Origin: DATBVX01 sp963705495
GTDB lineage: Bacteria > Pseudomonadota > Gammaproteobacteria > Steroidobacterales > Steroidobacteraceae
Length of the DNA: 64,000 nucleotides
Assembly: GCA_963705495.1 (NCBI GenBank)
Contig: CAVPJQ010000005.1
Span: 310,001 to 374,000 of the forward strand
Direction: 5' to 3'
The stretch's first letter is position 1. Every line of letters begins with the position of its first letter. The notes below the pieces were generated by a model, which did no database searches, was not told the DNA's origin, and saw only the letters and a list, made by a program, of their open reading frames with translations. Both the position numbers and the translations under genes were made by a program. This document shows, one piece after another, positions 38,009 through 46,822 of this stretch.

Positions 38009-38787
38009 ACGACATCGCCGGTCGCTTCGAGCTCACCGTCCAGCCACTCGAGCCCCTGATCGTTGCCGCCGCTGACGCGCAGCGACTTCGGCGCATCCAC
38101 GAACACCCGCCCGTCCTCCGGCCTCGTGCCCGCGAGACGAGCGAAGGTTTGCAGCCGCTTCAGCTCGACAGCCCAGTCGCGACCGATGCGCACCACGTGC
38201 ACGCGGTCCCAGCCACCCGGCGCCAGCCGCGCCGCTGCGAGGGATCCCTCTTCAATGCTCACGAACCAGGCACCCGACTCGGGCAGTCGCTCGCGCCAAC
38301 GATTGAAGGCCGCGATCAGCTGCGGCTGCAGTGACAGCAGACGCAAGCCGCGCTGCTCGATGAGATCCGATAATTCGCTGAACAGTGCCGTCGGCATCGC
38401 GCAGGCAATCTGCGCCTTTCCGGGAACAGGATCGCTCAGTCGCACCGTCCAGTTCGCCACGAGGTCGCCGTAGATGTCCGCGAGCGCGTAACGCGCATGA
38501 GTCAGCCGCTCAGCATTCCCCTGCAGCTCGTCCGACCAAGGCACGATCGCATATCGCACCCACAGATCAGACAGCACGACGCGCGCGTTCGCAGCCTGCC
38601 ACGGCGGCTCGCCCAGCCAACGCCCGAGCGCCGTCACCGCAGGTCGCCACGAGCCTGGATCGCCGGCCGATATCGCCACCTCGAACGTGGCCAGTTCGCG
38701 TGGCTTCAGTCCACGGCTGCGCCGAACCAGCGCGAGCCGCTGTGGCGCCAGCTGAATGCTGATCTCGTCACGCCAGAGTGGTGACAC
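37969..38787 (-). CDS. PilM/GspL-like secretion-system protein
   Basis: A 272-residue protein with weak resemblance to the actin-like cytoplasmic domain of PilM, MshI or GspL (an N-terminal LALVRRSRG strand, RVVLSDLWVRYAIVPW, then ALFSELSDLIEQRGLRLLSLQP). No transmembrane segment is seen. In pilus and secretion machines this protein couples the ATPase to the inner-membrane platform. It overlaps gspE by 20 bases as the last gene of the gspF-gspE operon, and a PilN-like gene at the right edge could be its partner. Confidence 0.7.
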   Translation of the reverse strand: MSPLWRDEISIQLAPQRLALVRRSRGLKPRELATFEVAISAGDPGSWRPAVTALGRWLGEPPWQAANARVVLSDLWVRYAIVPWSDELQGNAERLTHARYALADIYGDLVANWTVRLSDPVPGKAQIACAMPTALFSELSDLIEQRGLRLLSLQPQLIAAFNRWRERLPESGAWFVSIEEGSLAAARLAPGGWDRVHVVRIGRDWAVELKRLQTFARLAGTRPEDGRVFVDAPKSLRVSGGNDQGLEWLDGELEATGDVVQAVGDSGSRNSV

Positions 38788-40459
38788 GATTCACCTCCTC
38801 GAGCGTGGTTTCGCCCTGGCGCACGAGATCCAGCGCCGCCGTGCGAATGAAGCGCGCACCGGCAGCCAGCGCCAGCTCCTTCAACTGGCGCACGGAGACC
38901 CGCGCGATGATGGCTTCGCGAATATCGTCATTGAGTAACAGCAGCTCGCCCACTGCCTTGCGACCGCGATAGCCGCTGCCGCGACAGTGCTTGCAGCCCA
39001 CACCGGCGCGAAAGTGATACGCAGCCGCAGAATCGGCATGCAACCCCGAGTCCTCGAGCATGCGACGTGATGGCACGAAGGGCTCGGCGCACTGCGGGCA
39101 CACCATGCGCACCAGCCGCTGCGCCAGTACGCCGCTCAGCGCCGCGACCAGGCTGTAGCTGTCGATGCCCATGTGCACGAACCGGCTGATCACATCGAAC
39201 ACGTTGTTCGCGTGCACGGTGGTGAATACCAGGTGTCCCGTGAGCGCCGACTGCACCGCGATCTGCGCGGTTTCGGGATCGCGGATTTCGCCTACCATGA
39301 TCTTGTCGGGATCGTGACGCAGGATCGAGCGCAGACCGCGCGCGAATGTCAGTCCCTTCTTTTCATTCACCGGTATCTGCAGTACACCCGGCAACTGATA
39401 TTCCACCGGGTCTTCGATCGTGACGAACTTGTCTCTGCCGTTCTGAGTCTCGGAGATCGCGGCATAAAGCGTCGTCGTCTTGCCGCTGCCGGTGGGCCCG
39501 GTGACGAGCAGCATGCCGTAGGGCAGCAGGCTCAACCGGCGCAGCTGCGCGACGACTCGCGGATCGAAGCCGAGCGCGTCGAGCTGCAGGCCGCGAATCC
39601 GGTCGGTCAGGGCCTGCTTGTCGAGGACGCGCAGCACCGCGTCTTCGCCGTAGACACTCGGGATGATGGACACGCGAAAGTCGATCGCGCGCCCTTCGAC
39701 GGCAATCTTGAAGCGGCCGTCCTGGGGTACACGCGTCTCCGCGATATCGAGCTCCGACATGACCTTGATGCGCGAGATCACTCGCTCGGAGAGGTCCGGC
39801 CCGCTCACCGTGGCAATGTTCTCCAGCACACCGTCGATGCGATAGCGAACCACGAGTCCAGCCGCACCGGTCTCGAGGTGAATGTCACTGGCTCCGGCTC
39901 GCAACGCATCGTAGACCGTCGAATGAACCAGCTTGACGATCGGGCTCGTGTCCTGGCTGATCGAAGTCAGCGACAGGTTGTCGATCTCGCTGCTGACGAC
40001 TGTCCCACTCTGGGCGTCCGCGAGCGCTGCGTCCATGGCACGCATGTTCTGCTCGCGGCGCGTGATGTAGGCCCCGATATGGCTGCGCTGCGCGAGCGCC
40101 CATTCCATCGGCGCGGACACCAGCATTTCGAGCCAGCTGCGAACCGTGGCGTCGAAGGGGTTGGCGATCACCGCTACGAGGCCAGCGTGGCCGCGCACCA
40201 GAACACACTCGCGCCGTGTTGCCTCGGCCGGCGCAAGCAGATCGAACGCCGGGTCGAGCTGCATCAGCTCGTCCGCCCCGATCACGCGATAGTCGAGGAT
40301 CTGGCCAAGAGCAAGGGTGATCTGCGCCGGGCTCAGGGCGCAGGACTCCTCCAGGACCTCGAGGGGTGAACGCTTGCTCGCTTCGGCCGTGGCCAACGCC
40401 GCGCTGAGCAACGCCTCATCGAGCACGGGGAGCGAGAGGAGGTTCGCGGCCGCATTCAT
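38768..40459 (-). CDS. gspE: GspE/PilB-family secretion ATPase
   Basis: A 563-residue hexameric ATPase that powers pseudopilus assembly. It has an N-terminal MshEN-like domain (~15-150), then the ATPase core: Walker A GPTGSGKT at about residue 320, Asp box, TIEDPVEYQ, Walker B region MVGEIRDPETA and His box TGHLVFTTVHANN. A C-terminal zinc tetracysteine follows (CPQC ... CKHC with RGSGYRGR). All catalytic motifs are present. It overlaps gspF by four bases. Confidence 0.94.
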   Translation of the reverse strand: MNAAANLLSLPVLDEALLSAALATAEASKRSPLEVLEESCALSPAQITLALGQILDYRVIGADELMQLDPAFDLLAPAEATRRECVLVRGHAGLVAVIANPFDATVRSWLEMLVSAPMEWALAQRSHIGAYITRREQNMRAMDAALADAQSGTVVSSEIDNLSLTSISQDTSPIVKLVHSTVYDALRAGASDIHLETGAAGLVVRYRIDGVLENIATVSGPDLSERVISRIKVMSELDIAETRVPQDGRFKIAVEGRAIDFRVSIIPSVYGEDAVLRVLDKQALTDRIRGLQLDALGFDPRVVAQLRRLSLLPYGMLLVTGPTGSGKTTTLYAAISETQNGRDKFVTIEDPVEYQLPGVLQIPVNEKKGLTFARGLRSILRHDPDKIMVGEIRDPETAQIAVQSALTGHLVFTTVHANNVFDVISRFVHMGIDSYSLVAALSGVLAQRLVRMVCPQCAEPFVPSRRMLEDSGLHADSAAAYHFRAGVGCKHCRGSGYRGRKAVGELLLLNDDIREAIIARVSVRQLKELALAAGARFIRTAALDLVRQGETTLEEVNRVTTLA

Positions 40460-41638
40460 TGGATGCTGCCCGCGAGCTCAAAGATCGGGAAGTACATCAG
40501 CACCACGATCACTCCGATCACGATGCCGATCGCACTCATCAATATGGGCTCGATCAGGCGCACCAGCAGATCCACGCGCCTTGACAGCTCATCGTCGTAG
40601 AACGCGGCGATGCGCTCCATCATCTCTCCCATGTTGCCGCTGCGCTCACCGACCCGCAGCATGCGCACAGCCACCGGCGTCGTCAGCTGGAAACGCTCGA
40701 AGGCGTTGGCGATCGATTGGCCCTCCCGCACGGCCTGAGTGGCCGCCGCCAGTGACGGGCGCAACGTGACACCGAGCAGCCCCGCCGACATCTGGCACGC
40801 GGTGACCATCGGTATGCCTCCGCGCAACAGCATGCCGACCGTGCGATACAACCGCGCGAGCTGGTACAGCCGCAGCTCGCGACCGATAGCAGGAATGCGA
40901 GTGATCGCGCTGCCCGCCAATACCCTCGCCTGCGGGCGTGTCACGGTGTAGGCCACCAGACCGATCAACGCCGCGAATATGAGGCCGACGCTGGCAGCAT
41001 GCTGCTGCAGAAGTTGTCCCCACTGCATCAGCATTCGTGAGGCCCACGGCAGTTCACGACCCAGATCCTGGTAGATCGCGCTGAAGCGCGGCACCACGTA
41101 GCCGACGAGAAACACCATCACCAACAGACCGGCAGCGATCAGCACCGACGGGTAGATGGAGGCATTGACGAGAGTCTTGCGCAAGTGGTCGATCTGCTTC
41201 TGATAGGCAACGTAGCGCCCCAGTGCTTCACTCAGCGCGCCGGTGCGCTCGCTCGCGCGCACCGAAGCGATATACAGCTGCGGGAAACTCTCTGGCTGCG
41301 CGGCGAGTGCATTCGACAACGTCTGACCTTCGAACAGTTTCACACGAATATTTTCGAGCGAGCGGCGCACGCCTGAATTCGCCTCCTTCTCGGCGAGCGT
41401 GGCAATCGCCTCGACCAGCGTCAGCCCAGCGTCGAGCAAGGCGATGAGCTCCTGGCTGAAGCTCACCAGGGGTACGCGGCTTCGCTCGCGTCGACCGCCA
41501 GCCACGCGACGAGGCGAGCGAAATGACCTGCAGGCCCTGGCGCCCGAGCTGCCAGCGCGCGTCCGCCTCGTCGGACGCCTCGACGGCGCACACGACGACC
41601 GCATGCGACGGGGACACTACCTTGGCCCGAAATTGCAT
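40456..41638 (-). CDS. gspF: GspF-family inner-membrane platform protein (apparent frameshift)
   Basis: Polytopic platform protein of type II secretion. The correct N-terminus starts at 41638 (MQFRAKVVSPSHAVVVCAVEA, then DARWQLGRQGLQVISLASSR). The rest (VPLVSFSQELIALLDAGLTLVEAI to the end) is in the next frame, as if one base were inserted between about 41470 and 41525. The corrected length is about 393 residues, normal for GspF. Two T2SSF domains and three transmembrane segments (near SVLIAAGLLVMVFLVGYVV, VGLIFAALIGLVAYTV and MSAIGIVIGVIVVLMYF) are visible. Confidence 0.85.
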
Positions 41639-41689
41639 GGCTTCTCAGGTTGGAGACGTGAGGCATGGTGGGCGATCGGACGCTCGACG

Positions 41690-41761
41690 CGACAGTCGGC
41701 AGGTCCCGTACCGTCCCTACAGGAAAACCCTACCGGACGGTAAAGGACCTGCCGACTGTCG
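41690..41761. repeat. long interrupted inverted repeat in the gspF/gspC divergent region
   Basis: Outer arms CGACAGTCGGCAGGTCC (41690-41706) and its perfect complement (41745-41761), and inner arms TACCGTCC (41709-41716) and GGACGGTA (41735-41742), are separated only by two-base mismatches. The 18-base centre contains a copy of the CCCTACC motif (AAACCCTACC, 41725-41734), and a second CCCTAC lies at 41715-41720. It lies between divergent gspF and the GspC-like gene. Possible roles are an extended operator for a dimeric regulator, a cruciform, or a small mobile remnant. Confidence 0.75.
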
Positions 41762-41797
41762 AGCTTGGGGGCCTTCCCTGACGATAGTTCGCAAACT

Positions 41798-42360
41798 ATG
41801 AGACTTGCACTGACTCGTCATGCGAGCGCGATGCTTGCGGGCGCAGCCGTCGTAGGCGGGTTCACCATCTTGCTCGGCGGAAGCTCGGCGATGCCGGCTG
41901 CGTCGTCTGCCAGTCCCGCATCGACCGCCGCCCCCACTGCGCGCGCGACCGCCACCCGTCCTGCGACCCGCAGGACGAGCGGTACGGTATCCACTCTCAC
42001 GCCCGCGGCCGCAGCCTGGTTGACGAGTCTCGCGCACCGCACGACGGACCCTTCCGCTGCAACCGAGCTCTTCGCTTCTCATTCCTGGTACGTAGCGCCA
42101 CCGCCGCCGCCACCACCTCCGCCTGCGGCGCCCGTGGCGCCGACCGCACCTGCGTTTCCTTACGCGTTCGTCGGCAGTTACGCGCCGCAGGGTGCGACGC
42201 AGTGTATTTCCTGGTGCGCGATGATCGCGTTTACGACGCGAAGCCCGGCGACACGCTGGATGGCACCTACAGCTTCGATCGTGTCGAGAACGGCCAGCTC
42301 GTCTTTACCTACAAGCCGCTCAACATTCAGCAGACGCTCGCGGCTGGAGGCAGCCCCTGA
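41798..42360 (+). CDS. GspC/PilP-like secretion accessory protein (apparent frameshift)
   Basis: The N-terminus has a single membrane anchor (ASAMLAGAAVVGGFTILL), an Ala/Thr/Pro-rich periplasmic linker and a proline tract, then PYAFVGSYAPQG. After an apparent loss of one base near 42200 the protein continues as VYFLVRDDRVYDAKPGDTLDGTYSF to the stop at 42358-42360. The C-terminal piece looks like the homology region (HR/PilP-like) that contacts the secretin. The corrected length is about 187 residues. Its stop overlaps the secretin start by one base. The exact family is uncertain. Confidence 0.7.
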
Positions 42361-44918
42361 TGCGGACGCATCAACGCACCGCGGCCACGCTGCTCGCCAT
42401 CGCGATGGTCGCGGGCTGCGCAACCGATCAGGTGCATCGTGAAGGCCTCGAGGCGATCGACGCCGGACTATACGAAGAGGGTCTGGTCAAACTGCAGGAG
42501 GCCGTCGTCAGCGATCCTCACAACGCGACGTATCAGCTCGATCTGAAGGCGCGGCGCGAGGCGGTGATCCAAAAGCTGATCGCTCTTGGCGACACCTATC
42601 GCGGTACTGGCAGGCTCGATGACGCCGAGGCCACCTATAACCGCGTGCTGGCGATCGAGCCCACCAACAATCGCGCCCACCGAGGCCTCGACGGCGTGCA
42701 GGCCGACCGTAAGCACCAGGAGTTGATCGCACAAGCGCAAAAGGATCTCGACAGCGGCGCGCCAGAACAGGCTGAGGCCAAGGTGCGCGCGGTGCTTGCG
42801 GAAGATCCTGGCTTTGGCCCTGCGAATGCGCTGCGCACTAAGATCGACCAGGAACGCGGCCCCGTGACCGTCGTGCCGAAACTGCGCACTCGCGACAATC
42901 GCCCGGTCACGCTGCAGTTCCGCGATGCCAACACCAAGATGGTATTCGAAGTGCTGTCGCGCCAGACCGGCATCAATTTCATTTTCGACAAGGACGTACG
43001 GAGCGACGGCAAGACCACGATCTTCGCGCAGGAAGTGCCGGTCGAGCAGGTGATCGAGCTCGTGCTCGGGCAGAACCAGCTCTCGCGCCAGGTGCTCTCG
43101 GAAAACATGGTGATGATCTATCCCAACACTCCGGCGAAGGCGAAGGAGTACGAAGATCAGATCGTCAAGGCGTTCTATCTCACCAACGCCGATACCAAGC
43201 AGGCACAGAACCTGCTCAAGACCGTGCTCAACGCGAAAACGATATTCATCGACGAACGCGCCAACGAAATCATCATCCGCGACACGCCGGAAACCGTGCG
43301 CATGGCGGAAAAACTTCTCAACTCGCTAGACCTCCCGGAAGCGGAGGTGATGATGGAAGTGGAGGTGCTCGAGATCAGCCGCACCCGCTTGCAACAGCTC
43401 GGCATCAACTATCCCTCCGCCGTTACCATGAGTGCGACTCCGCCCGGCGGCGGCGACACGCTGCACCTGAGCGACGTCAAGAACCAGAACTCAGACACGA
43501 TAACCGTGTCGCCTCTCAGCATCACGCTCGACGCCCTGAAGCAAACCGGCGTGACCAATGTGCTGGCGAGCCCGCGCATCCGGGCTCGTAACAAGGAAAA
43601 GGCCAAGATCCTGATCGGCTCGCGCGTTCCCGTGATCACCAACTCCGTCACGCCGATCTCCGGTGGCAGCTCGGTCGTCACCGGCAGCGTGCAGTACATG
43701 GACGTAGGCCTGACGCTCGAGGTCGAACCGAACGTCTACCTCGACAACGACGTCGCCATCAAGGTGAAGCTCGAGGTGAGCAATATCATCTCGACGGTGA
43801 AGGATCCGGTCTCGGGCACGGTGGCGTACGAGATCGGTACGCGCGATGCCAACACTCTGCTGCGACTCCGAGACGGCGAAACGCAGATTCTCGCTGGGTT
43901 GATCCAGGACTTGGACAGCCGCAACTCCTCGCATATTCCCGGCCTCGGTGACATCCCGGGAGTCGGCTACCTGTTTGGCTCCAAGCGCGACTCGACAGCG
44001 AAGACCGAGATCGTGCTGTCGATCACGCCGCGAATCATCCGCTCGCAGCCGCGACCCGCGAGCGATGTGACGGAATTCTGGTATGGAACCGAGTCAAGCA
44101 TGCGCGGCTCGCCGATGGGCGCTGTCGCTGCAGTGAGCGGCAGCAGCGGAGGAACGGCACCCGCACCTGGCGCAACAGTAAGCAGCGGAAGTGCCTCTCC
44201 GGATAACGCGACTGCAGTCGAGTTGAGTTTGCCAGGGGCGAGCGACGTCCAGCCGAGGAATATACCGTCTTCGAGCTACGGGTCCCCTTCTACCTCCGCA
44301 CCGACGATGTCCGCGCCTCCTTCTACGGCGGCACCCGCGACTGCACCTCCTGCGACGGCCCCACCAAGTTCGAATCCGCCCGCCTCAACTTCGCCGACCT
44401 CGACGCCGCCGGCGTCATCCACTCCCAGCTCGCCCTCCCCGCCGCCCGAGCCGCCAACCGCCGCACCGATGTCGATGTCGCCGCGTAGCGCTCCATCCGC
44501 TGCAGGCATGCCGACGATCAGCTGGGATGCGCCTGGTCAACGCACTGTCGGCCAGGATTTCGATGTGGTGCTCCGATTCAATGGCGGCCAGGCGATGAAG
44601 ACATTGCGAGCACAAGTTCGCTACGACCCCGCCGTACTGCAAGTTATCTCGGCCGACGCGGGTGACATAATCCCAAGCACTATCCGGCCTACGACTCTCC
44701 CTCGCATCAACCAGATCGCAGGCGTTGTCCAGTTTGTCGCCAACGCTTCAGCCGAGGCGCCGGTGCAGGGCGACGGCGAGGCCATGGTGCTCCATTTCAA
44801 GGCGCTGAAGCCGAATCCTGCCACCAAGGTTTCACTGCAGCTCGCCGGCGTCGCCACGAACGGCGCCAACATTCCACCCTCACAGCAGCAGCCGCTCACC
44901 ATCGTCGTCACGCCGTGA
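42360..44918 (+). CDS. gspD: GspD/PilQ-type secretin lipoprotein with TPR and C-terminal cohesin-like domain
   Basis: An 852-residue outer-membrane channel subunit. A lipobox MVAGC gives lipid-modified Cys20. TPR-like helices (~25-160) replace the usual first N domain. Then come N1/N2 domains (VTLQFRDANTKMVFEVLS, NTKQAQNLLKTVLNAKTIFIDE-like region) and the secretin core (VTNVLASPRIRARNKEKAKILIG, VGLTLEVEP, LAGLIQDLDSR, IPGLGDIPGVGYLFGS, TEIVLSITPRII). A Ser/Thr/Pro/Ala linker (~590-700) leads to a C-terminal cohesin-type domain (~715-850). Cohesin-tailed secretins are known in some delta- and gammaproteobacteria; the role of the tail is not settled. Confidence 0.92.
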   Translation: MRTHQRTAATLLAIAMVAGCATDQVHREGLEAIDAGLYEEGLVKLQEAVVSDPHNATYQLDLKARREAVIQKLIALGDTYRGTGRLDDAEATYNRVLAIEPTNNRAHRGLDGVQADRKHQELIAQAQKDLDSGAPEQAEAKVRAVLAEDPGFGPANALRTKIDQERGPVTVVPKLRTRDNRPVTLQFRDANTKMVFEVLSRQTGINFIFDKDVRSDGKTTIFAQEVPVEQVIELVLGQNQLSRQVLSENMVMIYPNTPAKAKEYEDQIVKAFYLTNADTKQAQNLLKTVLNAKTIFIDERANEIIIRDTPETVRMAEKLLNSLDLPEAEVMMEVEVLEISRTRLQQLGINYPSAVTMSATPPGGGDTLHLSDVKNQNSDTITVSPLSITLDALKQTGVTNVLASPRIRARNKEKAKILIGSRVPVITNSVTPISGGSSVVTGSVQYMDVGLTLEVEPNVYLDNDVAIKVKLEVSNIISTVKDPVSGTVAYEIGTRDANTLLRLRDGETQILAGLIQDLDSRNSSHIPGLGDIPGVGYLFGSKRDSTAKTEIVLSITPRIIRSQPRPASDVTEFWYGTESSMRGSPMGAVAAVSGSSGGTAPAPGATVSSGSASPDNATAVELSLPGASDVQPRNIPSSSYGSPSTSAPTMSAPPSTAAPATAPPATAPPSSNPPASTSPTSTPPASSTPSSPSPPPEPPTAAPMSMSPRSAPSAAGMPTISWDAPGQRTVGQDFDVVLRFNGGQAMKTLRAQVRYDPAVLQVISADAGDIIPSTIRPTTLPRINQIAGVVQFVANASAEAPVQGDGEAMVLHFKALKPNPATKVSLQLAGVATNGANIPPSQQQPLTIVVTP

Positions 44919-44955
44919 CTGCGGTGGAACCCTAGGCCGCCAACTACAGTGTCGC

Positions 44956-44971
44956 CCCCCTGATCAGGGGG
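44956..44971. promoter_or_regulatory. perfect 16-base palindrome upstream of the multicopper oxidase genes
   Basis: CCCCCTGATCAGGGGG is a perfect palindrome in the 252-base gap between gspD and the first multicopper oxidase gene, 200 bases before its start. No T-run follows, so it looks more like an operator than a terminator. The rest of the gap shows no gene or clear promoter. Confidence 0.5.
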
Positions 44972-45170
44972 TGTCGTACCAATTGTTGCCCCCCGCGCAG
45001 TTCAGCACTCTCGCGTGCGTAGTACGTACGTGAACGCCGAAGCGGCGCGTACGGGGGAATCGTTGGTTGGTCAGGGATCAGTGTCATCGCCCCGCACACG
45101 TGGTCGCCGGACCAGCAGGTCCAGCGACCACGGCTTTGCATTTCCGGCGGATCAGGAATCCGGAGGTCAC

Positions 45171-46812
45171 ATGATTAGCTCACTGCACCTGCTTCGTGGG
45201 TTGGCGGCGCTCTTATTCGTCGCGTTCGCGCTGCCCGCGGGCGCACAGTCGTTCCAGATTCAGTGCCCCGAAGGCGCCACGACACTGCATGGCTCGGACA
45301 CGAGCCCCGCGTACACCGGCCCGACGCCGAGTCCCAGGACGATCACGCGCAGCGATGGCACCACCTATCAGGTCACCTACGTCGACAACGGTGGCGGTAT
45401 CAAGTGCCAGCAGCTCTCGGGTGGCGACGGTTTCGCGACCATGGGCGACGGCACGCAGACCTACCTGTTCGCATTCGGCCCGCTGTCGGGGTTGTACGAC
45501 ATCAAGCACGGTCTGCCGGGCACGCACAAGGCGTCCGAGTTCCGGCAGCCGTACCAGGCCGACCCCGATACATCCGAACGATCCCGACTTCGCCACGAAT
45601 GCAAACGGCGCCGTCGGACTCGAGCCGCAGCCTGACGCTCCGGGTCACGCCGATCCGCGACCGATCATGGATGTGGGCGTGCTCAACGGCAACATGCCGG
45701 CACCGATGATCGCCATCGACGAGGATGACGAGCTGTTCCTCACGCTGACCAACGTCGGCCAGATCATGCGGCCCGACCTGTTCGAGCAGCACACCGTTCA
45801 CTTCCACGGTTATCCGAACGCTTCGGCGTTCTACGACGGCGTTCCGGACGCATCGGTGGCCATCAACATCGGCGGCAGCTTCACGTACTACTACCTCGCG
45901 CCCGACGCCGGCACGTACATCTGGCACTGTCACATCACGCCGCCCGAACACCTGCAGATGGGCATGGTCGGGCAGCTCTATGTGCGCCCGCGCCAGAATC
46001 GTGTGCCACCCAGCCTGACGCTCTTCCAGGGGCTGCAGCGACAACAGAACGATCTCAGGACAGCGTCGAATTGCACCAACGACATTCTCTGCGCGAGCCC
46101 CCTGCCCACGGCGGACAACGACACGCCGGGAGGTTTCGTCGGCGGCGTGGCCACGAAGCGCTATGCCTACAACGACGGCGACGGCTCAACACAGTACGAC
46201 GTCGAGTATCCAATCCAGATCCATGGCTTCGATCCGGATTTTCATTTCGTGGGCATGACGTTCAACCCCGAGAACTTCACCGACAGCAAGAACAAGTTCT
46301 TCCTCCTCAACGGCCGCAGCTACCCGGACACCGTCGGCGGCGCAGCCGACTCGAGCGGCAACGCGATCGTGGGCGCCATGAGCACGCAGGTCGCCGACGG
46401 CACGGATCACTTCGCCCAGCCGCTGCCCACCGTCATCAACATTCCCGTGGGCGGCAGAGCGCTCCTGCGCATTTCAGACCTTGAGACCAACGAGTTCCAG
46501 ACGCTCGCCTCGCTCGGCATTCCGATGACCGTGGTCGGAGTGAACGCGCGCCTGCTGCGCGATCTCGCTGGCAATAACCTCAGTTACAAGACGAATTCGG
46601 TCACGCTCGGCGGCGGGGAGTCGATCGACGTCATTCTCGACGCCCAGGACACGGCAGCGTATCCGCTGCACAGCACTTTCTATCTCTACACGCCGAATCT
46701 AGATCACCTGTCGAATGACGCGGAGAACTTCGGCGGCCTGATGACCGAGGTTCACATCTGCGGATCGGTCGATCCCGACACCAAAGTCGCGACCGATTGC
46801 ACGGCGCCCTAG
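45171..46812 (+). CDS. multicopper oxidase-like protein with type 1 copper motif in its N-terminal half (apparent frameshift)
   Basis: Exported protein (signal peptide ISSLHLLRGLAALLFVAFALPAGA) of about 546 residues after correcting an apparent one-base insertion near 45568. The first half has the copper motifs HFHG (~210) and YIWHCHITPPEHLQMGM (~251-264), which supplies Cys, His and Met for a type 1 site. The second half is a cupredoxin-like domain without the classical HPxHxHG motif; it has only scattered histidines (IHGFDPDFHF, EVHICG). Start at the ATG 45171 preceded by GGAGGT. First of a co-directional block of copper-related genes. The substrate is not shown by the sequence. Confidence 0.78.
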
Positions 46813-46822
46813 GAGATCAGCC

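Noticed and set aside
44956..44971. FNR/CRP box reading of the GATC-centred palindrome
   Set aside because: It lacks the TTGAT-N4-ATCAA or TGTGA-N6-TCACA pattern; the symmetric arms are C5/G5.
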